64,000 bases of DNA from Leptospira selangorensis (GTDB taxonomy: Bacteria > Spirochaetota > Leptospiria > Leptospirales > Leptospiraceae). The notes below the pieces were generated by a model. The model was not told where the DNA came from. It saw only the letters and a list, made by a program, of their open reading frames with translations, and made no database searches. Position numbers and translations under genes: made by a program. The stretch covers positions 682,001 through 746,000 of the forward strand of contig NZ_RQES01000005.1 of the NCBI RefSeq assembly GCF_004769405.1, read 5' to 3'. Shown here piece after piece: positions 48,192 to 54,926 of the stretch (the first letter of the stretch is position 1; each line of letters starts with the position of its first letter).

Positions 48192-50528
48192 TTAATTTAT
48201 TTCTTTTGATACGAACATTGTAGGTTGCCCGTTTGTTTTAAGCGGCTCTTTGGAATAAGAGTACTCTATCTTCAAAAAGGAAATATCGTCTGTGAGATAT
48301 TCTTCCATGCCTTGGTAGATCTTATGTAGATCTCCTTTTGCTTCTTCTATTCTGGACAAGAATGCTTCTTGGTTTTCGTTGATCTCTTTGCTTCCATCTT
48401 CTCTGAGGCCGACGATGAGATCGTCTTTTCCATCGGAACCTAAGAATAAACAATCCCCGGGTTTAAGCTGAAAGGATTGAACGGTAAATATTGAAGATGG
48501 ATCGAAAGGTAATCCGATCCGATTGAAAAAATGTTTGGTCGGGATCAGACTTGCTTTTCCGTTTCTGTATAGGATGGGAGAAGGATGTTCTGCGTTTACT
48601 AAGTATGTTTTACCGGTAGATTCTTCTATCACTCCTAAGACGGCAGTGACCAACATACTTCCTTCGAAAATTTCAAACACTTTAGAAAGTTCTAAAAAAG
48701 CGGATCTCAACCAACGTTGAGGACTGAACTCTAATGTTTTATCTTCGAATAGTCTGGTCCTATTCAAGATGGCACCGAATACGGAACCTAAAACGATTGC
48801 GCCTCCTGCACCTTGGATGGACTTTCCCATTGCATCAGCGTTCATAAACACTGTACAATTTGCCCCTCCTATCTTGAGGCTGGTCGACATACAAAGATCT
48901 CCGCCGATCTCGTGGTTTTGTTCTTTGAACAAGAATTGTTTTTTCTGGCGTGTAAATGATTCTACGGAAACTTTTCCGTTTCGAGCGGTCTCTATTCCGA
49001 AAGGTTTGAGAAGAAGGGACGTTAAAAAATAATCTCCTTGCTGCTGCTCCAATAATTTTGTAAGTCTGGAAGTTCGATCTTTGACTTGATCTTCTAATGT
49101 GTCCGCATACACAGAGAGAGCGGTTCTTGCTTCTCGGATGGAACTTACCATCCCATTGAATGAATCTGTGAGAAAACCAATCTCGTCTTGGATACGAACT
49201 TGGATCTTAGTGTTTAGATCTCCTTGGTTTACTTTTCCGATTCCTATTAATAAGTTTTTAAGAGGATTCCAAATTGTTCCCCTGAAAAAAAGTCTGAATC
49301 CGAAAAGTATCACGAATACTGTGATGAATAAAACTGCAAAATAAGGTCTGATTGCCTTATGAAGAAAATTTCTATATTCTTCGTATGGGAATATTGCGTC
49401 GTATTTCTGATTTTCTAAGTCGAATTTATATAATACGGATCTGGATTTTTCTTTATTGCCTTCCACAAAGTAACGCTCTGCTTCTGAAGGGAAAACAGAG
49501 TCATAATATCCTGTGGATTGTCTTAAAAATCTTTTAGGAGAGATTGGATTTTCGTTTGTTGGAATTCCAACGTGCGGATCAGAATCCGGATTGTGATTCG
49601 TAGGAGTTCCAAGACGGGGGCCAGGATTTGATCCTTGTTCTGTAGGAATTCCTACACGCGAGACTATTGCCGAACCTGAAATATTCTTCCTAATAAAAAT
49701 CGAATTCTCTGCTTCTCTCAGTTTACTTAGATCGAATGTATCTTCTTGCCTGGACACGGAAGCGAGTCCTATCCAATACAGAATGAGTAAGAATGTTCCC
49801 AAACAAATCCCGGTAATCCTGTTTAGGAAACGTGTCTGGTCCGAAGTAGTATTGATATAAAGTACTAGGACCACAAAACTTCCCGGGATCATAAAAAACG
49901 TATAAACGGTCAGAAAGTCAGTTCTAGAAATGATCCCTGCGCGACTCATACTGTTTGCGATTACAGGAGGGAAGATAAGAAGGGAGAAAAATAGGACGAA
50001 TAATCCCGTAAAACGATTGGATTCTTTGGAGGCAGTCCAACTTCTCCATATCCCGGTAAAGATCATTAGGAAAGAATAAGTTAGGACCAAAACTCCTAGT
50101 ATTTTATTTTCTAAGGGTAAAGGGTATGTCCAGATCTGTTCCGAAAAATCAAATACAGGTTCTTTCTGGAATGTGCAGAAAACATAATATATAGAGAAGG
50201 TGAGCCAAATGAATAATTGGGCGCTGAAAAAACGAAAAGCAAATTTTTCTTTTATAGGACTTGGATAAAAGAAGAAGAACTGACCCATACAAGAAAATGC
50301 AGGAATGACAGCCAAGATCAACCATCTATGGTACGCTGCTATGGGAGAATCTATACTGTACGCGATCACAAATGCGAATGCGTGGACTGATAATAGAAAG
50401 AAAGCTCCAGCCAAATAAGAACTGGATTTGGATCTATTTCGGATTGCGGCTAAAAAACTTCCGAGTACCGCGGTGAATATACAAACAATCAAAGATCCAA
50501 AAGAAAAAAAAGTCAGCTGCAAGCTCAT
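48192..50528 (-). CDS. Membrane sensor with HAMP and SpoIIE-type PP2C phosphatase output
   Basis: About 778 residues. The start is ATG 50528 (GGGGG five bases upstream); the longer TTG start would fall inside the sigma-54 promoter. Residues 1-270 hold about eight membrane helices with YHRWLILAVIP. A periplasmic section (about 275-390) contains three 14-residue repeats beginning VGIPT. A further helix leads to HAMP (near 420: NPLKNLLIGIGKVNQGDLNT), a coiled coil, then the PP2C domain with NHEIGGDLCM, NADAMGKSIQGAGG and LFLGSDGKDDLI, whose metal-binding Asp residues are kept. SpoIIE-type enzymes dephosphorylate anti-anti-sigma proteins; none is in the window. The sensor half resembles that of the sigma-54 activator at 54927. 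Confidence 0.88.
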   Translation of the reverse strand: MSLQLTFFSFGSLIVCIFTAVLGSFLAAIRNRSKSSSYLAGAFFLLSVHAFAFVIAYSIDSPIAAYHRWLILAVIPAFSCMGQFFFFYPSPIKEKFAFRFFSAQLFIWLTFSIYYVFCTFQKEPVFDFSEQIWTYPLPLENKILGVLVLTYSFLMIFTGIWRSWTASKESNRFTGLFVLFFSLLIFPPVIANSMSRAGIISRTDFLTVYTFFMIPGSFVVLVLYINTTSDQTRFLNRITGICLGTFLLILYWIGLASVSRQEDTFDLSKLREAENSIFIRKNISGSAIVSRVGIPTEQGSNPGPRLGTPTNHNPDSDPHVGIPTNENPISPKRFLRQSTGYYDSVFPSEAERYFVEGNKEKSRSVLYKFDLENQKYDAIFPYEEYRNFLHKAIRPYFAVLFITVFVILFGFRLFFRGTIWNPLKNLLIGIGKVNQGDLNTKIQVRIQDEIGFLTDSFNGMVSSIREARTALSVYADTLEDQVKDRTSRLTKLLEQQQGDYFLTSLLLKPFGIETARNGKVSVESFTRQKKQFLFKEQNHEIGGDLCMSTSLKIGGANCTVFMNADAMGKSIQGAGGAIVLGSVFGAILNRTRLFEDKTLEFSPQRWLRSAFLELSKVFEIFEGSMLVTAVLGVIEESTGKTYLVNAEHPSPILYRNGKASLIPTKHFFNRIGLPFDPSSIFTVQSFQLKPGDCLFLGSDGKDDLIVGLREDGSKEINENQEAFLSRIEEAKGDLHKIYQGMEEYLTDDISFLKIEYSYSKEPLKTNGQPTMFVSKEIN
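49530..49655 (-). repeat. Three 42-bp in-frame tandem repeats (V-G-I-P-T type)
   Basis: Within the SpoIIE gene, three successive 14-residue units read VGIPTEQGSNPGPR, LGTPTNHNPDSDPH and VGIPTNENPISPKR. Each begins with a palindrome of the GGAATTCC family (cores at 49641-49656, about 49599-49613 and 49558-49571). The 42-bp period keeps the frame. Confidence 0.85.
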
Positions 50529-50548
50529 AAAGCCCCCAAGGACTTTTA

Positions 50549-50563
50549 GCAGGAACTGTGCCA
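50549..50563 (-). promoter_or_regulatory. Sigma-54 promoter of the SpoIIE-type phosphatase gene
   Basis: Minus strand TGGCACAGTTCCTGC: -24 GG and -12 GC with the invariant 12-bp GG-to-GC offset. The ATG at 50528 lies 20 bp beyond, giving a very short leader that still holds the GGGGG ribosome site. Confidence 0.72.
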
Positions 50564-50656
50564 ATACTAGTTTAGATTTTTATCTTGGATGAGCCTTCGT
50601 ATCTTGCATTGATTCTGCATTTAATTTATTTCGATCGTTTTGAAACCAAAAACATC

Positions 50657-50670
50657 GATTGTTTTCAATC
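50657..50670. promoter_or_regulatory. Activator-binding dyad A1
   Basis: GATTGTTTTCAATC, GATTG-N4-CAATC inverted repeat; 93 bp from the leftward -24 element. Same form as 53667-53680. Confidence 0.65.
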
Positions 50671-50689
50671 AGTACGGCAAAGAACGGTC

Positions 50690-50703
50690 GATCGATTTTA
50701 ATC
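50690..50703. promoter_or_regulatory. Activator-binding dyad A2
   Basis: GATCGATTTTAATC, a variant of the GATTG-N4-CAATC dyad, 33 bp from A1 start to start and 70 bp from the rightward -24 element. Confidence 0.6.
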
Positions 50704-50773
50704 AGTTCCAATTAGAATGCCGTATCCCTTTGTTTTATACATGTTTCTCGGGAAAATTTTATAAATTTCTTTC

Positions 50774-50788
50774 TGGCACGAAAACTGC
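50774..50788 (+). promoter_or_regulatory. Sigma-54 promoter of the outer-membrane protein gene
   Basis: TGGCACGAAAACTGC matches the -24/-12 consensus TGGCACG-N4-TTGC with one change and the correct GG-to-GC offset of 12 bp. Confidence 0.8.
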
Positions 50789-50861
50789 TTAAGGAGATTA
50801 GTCTCTTGAAAATTTCAAAATGGATTTAGGAGACTCGTACAAAAAAACGAGGAGAATGTTA

Positions 50862-51938
50862 ATGCGATACGGATGGAAAGGGAGGTTAGTGAGGGTATTT
50901 GTTCTTTTACTAATTCTTCCACTTATGGTCTTACCTATCTCTGCAGAAGAAAAGGAAACTGCGGAACCGCCTAAAGACAAATGGAGAATTTTGCTCGGTG
51001 CCTTTGCCGGCCAATTCGATTTACAATTACAAACGAAACTTCCGTTCAACTATGTAAATCCGAGTTCAGGCCAAAGAGAAATTCCTTCATTGGGTAGGGC
51101 AAGCGGTCTTACACAAAATGGTGCTATGGATTTAGGAGTAGAAGGGATCGGTCCTCAGAAAGGATTACAATTTATGATCCTAAGCGACTCTTTGGTTTTC
51201 CAGGCTACATATGCAAGAGTGGATGTGAATTTCGCTCCTCTTAGAAATCCTCCGGTCGGAGTGAATACCGCGGAAGGAAACGCGGGAGGTAATGTTTATT
51301 CTACCAACTTGGATTATTATATGAACATAAGTCGTTATGTCCAACCAATGGTGGGTATAGGATATGCAGCCTTCGGAGCTTATTATAAGGCGCGTAACGT
51401 TGTAGGAACCACAGTCGGTAACGGACTTTACGAATCATTTCCTACCATAGATGCGGACGATGGATATAGTTCCGATGTCGGTAAGGCCGGACTTCGTATC
51501 AAATTGCCTATCCAAAGCTGGTACATTACTCCGTATTTCCAATACGCAGGTAACGAATATCATATCAACGTAAGAACCACTGCAGGAACCGTACAAAACA
51601 ATGTGAATGGATATCCTGCGGATCCGAACGGTATATTGGATGCATGGTATTACCAAGGAGTTGGTTCCGTAAGCACTGTGGATTCCATGACTCAGGTTTC
51701 CAGACAAGCTAGAAGCGCAGGAATTGTTTTCTTTATGGATTATAAAAAGTTCATAAGCCTTACGATCAATGCGAGAAGGAACTTTACCCAAGCCGCTTGG
51801 AACGTTTCTGCCACCTTGATGGTATTCCTACATCCGAATATGGGGATCATGGCGAACTACGCATACTCTGAACCAGAGATCTTATTCAGCTTTAATAGAT
51901 CCTGGGCCATTGGACCCGTATTCACTACTACGTTCTAA
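50862..51938 (+). CDS. Outer-membrane beta-barrel protein
   Basis: About 358 residues, start placed at ATG 50862 because GAGGAG lies seven bases before it; ATG 50820 is also in frame but has no ribosome site. A signal peptide (VRVFVLLLILPLMVLPISA) is followed by alternating strands with many aromatic and glycine residues (NISRYVQPMVGIGYAAFGAY, SWYITPYFQYAGNEY) and a C-terminal Phe (IGPVFTTTF), the mark recognised by the BAM assembly machinery. I see no specific porin family. It is driven by the sigma-54 promoter at 50774 and probably belongs to the local regulon with secreted hydrolases; it could be a lipid or solute channel. Confidence 0.82.
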   Translation: MRYGWKGRLVRVFVLLLILPLMVLPISAEEKETAEPPKDKWRILLGAFAGQFDLQLQTKLPFNYVNPSSGQREIPSLGRASGLTQNGAMDLGVEGIGPQKGLQFMILSDSLVFQATYARVDVNFAPLRNPPVGVNTAEGNAGGNVYSTNLDYYMNISRYVQPMVGIGYAAFGAYYKARNVVGTTVGNGLYESFPTIDADDGYSSDVGKAGLRIKLPIQSWYITPYFQYAGNEYHINVRTTAGTVQNNVNGYPADPNGILDAWYYQGVGSVSTVDSMTQVSRQARSAGIVFFMDYKKFISLTINARRNFTQAAWNVSATLMVFLHPNMGIMANYAYSEPEILFSFNRSWAIGPVFTTTF

Positions 51939-51968
51939 AAGGATTATATCGGATAGGAAAATAGAAAA

Positions 51969-51997
51969 TAAAAAAGGTCGATCCTCAAGATCGACCT
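51969..51997 (-). terminator. Rho-independent terminator
   Basis: AGGTCGATC (51975-51983) pairs with GATCGACCT (51989-51997). The T-run lies on the minus strand (A-run 51969-51975), so it mainly ends the leftward gene at 52013; it may also act on the converging outer-membrane protein transcript. Confidence 0.8.
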
Positions 51998-52012
51998 AAT
52001 GCGTAAATAAGG

Positions 52013-52597
52013 CTAAAGGTTTCCGCTCTTTTTAGAAAGTTCGGAGATCGATCGATCCAAGGATTCCAGTTCCATTCGGAATTCCTTTTTCCGGGTCTCA
52101 GAAAGTTCTTCTTTAAGCTTTTCGAATGTTTTGTATAGGATCTCACGGAGATCCTTTTTTTTTCTCAACTGCAAAAGAATATATTCCTCTTCTTCGAATT
52201 TGTCTAGTCCGGCAAAAGATTTTTTATTTTCCAAATATTCCAGTTTTTCATGAAAAGATTTCGATTTTTCAGTTTGGTTTAGATTTGGACGAAATATATT
52301 CTCTCCCAAGTTTTCAAAAATCTCCATAGTCTTGGATAAAAAAGGAAAACCTACTAGTTCGGTTAATACGAAAGAGTCCGTAAAATTTTTGTCGGAATTG
52401 TTTTCAGAAATTTCTTCGGTAAAAAGTGGATCATTGAGAGTTTCTGCAAAACTTACTTGTTCTTCTATAGATTTGCTTGTGTGTGCGGTGAAGGAGACTT
52501 TCGGATCGGATCCGGAGAACATAAAATAAAAACAGAATACGATTGTGGTGAAGGGAAATAAGAAGATTAAAATTCGGAATTTGGATAAGGATCTCAT
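52013..52597 (-). CDS. Hypothetical membrane-anchored coiled-coil protein
   Basis: About 194 residues from ATG 52597, with AGGAAGAAG upstream; the longer frame would begin inside the terminator of the preceding gene, so it is rejected. A single N-terminal hydrophobic segment (FRILIFLFPFTTIVFCFYFMF) acts as a signal anchor. The rest is charged, with a Lys/Glu-rich coiled coil from about residue 115 (FEEEEYILLQLRKKKDLREI, KLKEELSETRKKEFRMELES). This kind of small anchored helical protein resembles lipase-specific chaperones (LifO/Lif) in general layout. That link is tempting because it follows a secreted esterase gene, but no Lif motif was confirmed. Confidence 0.65.
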   Translation of the reverse strand: MRSLSKFRILIFLFPFTTIVFCFYFMFSGSDPKVSFTAHTSKSIEEQVSFAETLNDPLFTEEISENNSDKNFTDSFVLTELVGFPFLSKTMEIFENLGENIFRPNLNQTEKSKSFHEKLEYLENKKSFAGLDKFEEEEYILLQLRKKKDLREILYKTFEKLKEELSETRKKEFRMELESLDRSISELSKKSGNL

Positions 52598-52609
52598 AGA
52601 CTTCTTCCT

Positions 52610-52640
52610 AAAAAAAGAATCCGGCGGGGACACCGGATTC
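52610..52640 (-). terminator. Rho-independent terminator after the esterase gene
   Basis: GAATCCGG (52617-52624) pairs with CCGGATTC (52633-52640); seven T follow on the minus strand (52610-52616). It ends or attenuates transcription of the esterase gene before the 52013 gene. Confidence 0.85.
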
Positions 52641-52654
52641 GAATTGGAATTTAC

Positions 52655-53476
52655 TTAACGGTATTGGTTAAACCAAGAATATATTTTTCCTGCAGATGCG
52701 GATACCCATTCATGTCCTGCTAGGTAATCCGTATATCTATCCGTAGGAATTCCTTGGGATCTGAGTTTGTCATAATACAAATCCATGGTCCACCAAGGAA
52801 CTACAGCATCCACGAATCCGTGCATAAAAAATGTCGGCGGATGATTGGAGGGAAGAGTTGGAACAATACAGATCGGGCCGCTGCAAGTAGCATAAGAACC
52901 GGATTGTATCGCCAATGCTTTGAATTCTCCCGGGAAAGATACTGCCATACGGCTTGTGTTGTATCCTCCACTGGAAATACCAGTTGCGAATTTTTTATTC
53001 GAATTGATAGGCCCGAAACTTCCATTACGGATCGCAGCAAATAGATTATTTAGGAAAATATAATCTGCTGTCAGTTCGTAGATCGTAGGTAAATTGGTTT
53101 CCCAGAAAAGATCCAACCCAGCATCCGGAGCGATAACTGCGAATCCATTATCCAACATCTTCTCGATAACTTTTACTTCGTAATATCCACCGAAAGGTGC
53201 TCCTTGGGTACGTGAGAATTGTACCGTAAAGAAAGATCCTTGGTACATCACTACGACAGGCCATCCGCCGGCGGGAGCAGTTCCTTCTGGTACTTGGTAT
53301 CTTACGTCCCTAAATATCCCGGGTCTAGCTTCGATCTTTTTTGTAGAGTAAGAGCAACTAGTCGTCTTGATCAAGAGACCGGTTGTTTTACAACGAGCAG
53401 CATCCACTTCTCCAGCTCCTGCAAATAGCAGTGCACCGATCAGCAAAGGCATTAACATCGTGATTCTCTTCAGCAT
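52655..53476 (-). CDS. Secreted alpha/beta-hydrolase esterase (PHB-depolymerase-like)
   Basis: 273 residues with a signal peptide (LMPLLIGALLFAGAGEVDA). The catalytic set is visible: nucleophile Ser in FATGISSGGYNTSRMAVS near residue 168, Asp in FFMHGFVDAVVPWW near 218, and His in YLAGHEWVSASAG near 258. The fold and motifs resemble extracellular polyester or feruloyl-type esterases. Cysteines at CKTTG and CSYS may pair. The GGAGG ribosome site precedes the ATG. A leftward sigma-54 promoter lies at 53527-53541, and the gene is divergent from the DUF3089 hydrolase gene, which shares the control region. The natural substrate is unknown; lipid esters or polyesters are plausible. Confidence 0.85.
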   Translation of the reverse strand: MLKRITMLMPLLIGALLFAGAGEVDAARCKTTGLLIKTTSCSYSTKKIEARPGIFRDVRYQVPEGTAPAGGWPVVVMYQGSFFTVQFSRTQGAPFGGYYEVKVIEKMLDNGFAVIAPDAGLDLFWETNLPTIYELTADYIFLNNLFAAIRNGSFGPINSNKKFATGISSGGYNTSRMAVSFPGEFKALAIQSGSYATCSGPICIVPTLPSNHPPTFFMHGFVDAVVPWWTMDLYYDKLRSQGIPTDRYTDYLAGHEWVSASAGKIYSWFNQYR

Positions 53477-53526
53477 TTTTTTTCCTCCCCGGTCCCGAAT
53501 TTATTCGGTCCGGTATGCTTCCTAAA

Positions 53527-53541
53527 GCAAGACCTGTGCCT
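53527..53541 (-). promoter_or_regulatory. Sigma-54 promoter of the esterase gene
   Basis: Minus strand AGGCACAGGTCTTGC: GGCAC, then TTGC, with the 12-bp GG-to-GC offset. Lies 51 bp upstream of the ATG. Confidence 0.7.
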
Positions 53542-53635
53542 AACGCAAAAAATGTTTTGCATAGCGTATGTTCTACAAAATAGATTCAAAATTTTGAAAG
53601 TATTCGCTGAATCGTTATTCTAAGAAAATTCAGAT

Positions 53636-53649
53636 GATCATTTTCAATC
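53636..53649. promoter_or_regulatory. Activator-binding dyad B1
   Basis: GATCATTTTCAATC, one half perfect CAATC, the other GATCA. 94 bp from the leftward -24 element, compared with 93 bp in region A. Confidence 0.6.
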
Positions 53650-53666
53650 GCCGAAAATGGACAATT

Positions 53667-53680
53667 GATTGATTTCAATC
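53667..53680. promoter_or_regulatory. Activator-binding dyad B2
   Basis: GATTGATTTCAATC, same as A1 except one base; 31 bp from B1 and 72 bp from the rightward -24 element. Confidence 0.65.
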
Positions 53681-53752
53681 GATTTTTATTCCGCCAAACC
53701 AATAGAATCGCTGTTATATGCGAATGATTGAAAGTTTGGGACCTTCTCCACT

Positions 53753-53767
53753 CGGCACGGATATTGC
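53753..53767 (+). promoter_or_regulatory. Sigma-54 promoter of the DUF3089 gene
   Basis: CGGCACGGATATTGC followed by T matches (T)GGCACG-N4-TTGC with only the first base different and the correct spacing. It probably also reads into the activator gene at 54927. Confidence 0.8.
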
Positions 53768-53829
53768 TTTATATCTTCTGCTATCTTTCCCAAAATAAAA
53801 TCAGAGGGAAAGAGGAGGATTTCTAACGT

Positions 53830-54879
53830 ATGAGACTTTTCTTATATTCTTCTTTGTTGTTTTGGGGATTTATATTTTCAAACTGTACTTCGATCTTTCT
53901 GTATTTGATCAAACCTTCCGGCCCATTTACACAAGAGAGTGTTCCGGCTTCTCCTGATTATTCTAAAAAAGAATCTTGGGCGGCTCTTCCTGAACTGAAA
54001 GACGATCCGGATGAGGTCCCCGCAATTTCCGGTTTCAAGGACGGGCAGAGTATTGCGAAGGCGGATGTATTCTTTGTTCATCCTACCACTTTTATTAAGG
54101 CAGAAGGATGGAATGCTGAGATAGGAAGTAGTCTGATTGTTTATGGACTTTCTCCTTTAAAAATGCAGGCCTCTGTTTTTAATGAGTCCGCGAAAGTGTA
54201 TGCACCTAGATATAGACAGGCTGCGTTATATTCTTTTATAGATGATTCCGGAAATGGAGAGAAGGCTTTCGAGATAGCAAAAAAAGATGTGCTCTCCGCA
54301 TTCGATCATTATCTAAAACATTATAACCAAGGAAGACCATTTTTTATAGCAGGTCATAGCCAAGGTTCCATGATGCTTGTCCATGTATTAAAAGAATATT
54401 TGGATAAGAAGAAGGTCCCGAACTTTGTAGCCGCATATCTTCCCGGTTGGGCTGTACATTCTTCCGAATTTAAAAATTTAAAGGTATGTAGTAATTCCAA
54501 AGACCTGGGATGTTATATCAGTTGGAATTCCAAAAAATGGGGATCTCAACTTTCCGATTTTGCACTTCCTCCTGAAAGATATGTAGGAGGGGTTTGTGTA
54601 AATCCAGTCAACTGGACTCAAAACAGTGCTGAAACTCCTAAAGAAGAACATAAGGGCGGAGTGGGGATCCAATTCTCCACATTGGATAAAGCTTATGTCA
54701 GAACTAAATGTGAAGGAGAGACACTTTGGGTTGATTTACCTTCTAATCCAAATTATGAATCCAGAAGAGGGAATAAGAAAAATTATCATATCTCCGATTA
54801 CGGACTCTTCTATTTGGATATCAGAGAAAACGTAAAAGAAAGATTAGAAGAATATTTTCATAAAAAAGGAAAACGTTAG
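53830..54879 (+). CDS. DUF3089 lipoprotein hydrolase
   Basis: 349 residues. The N-terminus is a lipoprotein-type signal (FWGFIFSNCTS, Cys near residue 19). The DUF3089 domain shows KADVFFVHPTTFIKAEGWNA near 75, YAPRYRQAALYSF near 120, and the alpha/beta-hydrolase elbow RPFFIAGHSQGSMMLVHVLK near 175 with nucleophile Ser. A candidate His is in NYHISDYGLFYLDI near the end. Likely cleaves lipid or peptide esters at the cell surface; the exact activity is unknown. It has a sigma-54 promoter upstream and is followed after 47 bp by the sigma-54 activator gene, suggesting one transcript and positive feedback. Confidence 0.85.
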   Translation: MRLFLYSSLLFWGFIFSNCTSIFLYLIKPSGPFTQESVPASPDYSKKESWAALPELKDDPDEVPAISGFKDGQSIAKADVFFVHPTTFIKAEGWNAEIGSSLIVYGLSPLKMQASVFNESAKVYAPRYRQAALYSFIDDSGNGEKAFEIAKKDVLSAFDHYLKHYNQGRPFFIAGHSQGSMMLVHVLKEYLDKKKVPNFVAAYLPGWAVHSSEFKNLKVCSNSKDLGCYISWNSKKWGSQLSDFALPPERYVGGVCVNPVNWTQNSAETPKEEHKGGVGIQFSTLDKAYVRTKCEGETLWVDLPSNPNYESRRGNKKNYHISDYGLFYLDIRENVKERLEEYFHKKGKR

Positions 54880-54926
54880 AACTATTACTTAAGCGGCGTT
54901 TCGAAACTTGATCCAATAAAATCGAA

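Larger units (their letters stand above)
50529..50861. other. Divergent sigma-54 control region A
   Basis: No gene; holds promoters facing both ways (50549-50563 leftward, 50774-50788 rightward) and two activator dyads between them (50657-50670, 50690-50703). Its layout is repeated in region B at 53477-53829. Confidence 0.7.
53477..53829. other. Divergent sigma-54 control region B
   Basis: No gene; promoters face both ways (53527-53541 leftward, 53753-53767 rightward) with two activator dyads between them. Also holds GCAAAA-AATG-TTTTGC (53545-53560) and the palindrome TTCAAAATTTTGAA (53585-53598). Confidence 0.7.

Noticed and set aside
49530..49655. CRISPR-like array
   Set aside because: Only three units, in-frame and coding, with palindromic cores and no cas genes.
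52742..52757. GTAGGAATTCCT in the esterase gene as a palindrome-family copy
   Set aside because: Only one arm is complete; the G-I-P-T peptide fits the normal loop of alpha/beta hydrolases, so common origin is unproven.
54520..54533. GTTGGAATTCCAAA in the DUF3089 gene as a palindrome-family copy
   Set aside because: Incomplete right arm and read in a different frame (SWNSK); likely chance.
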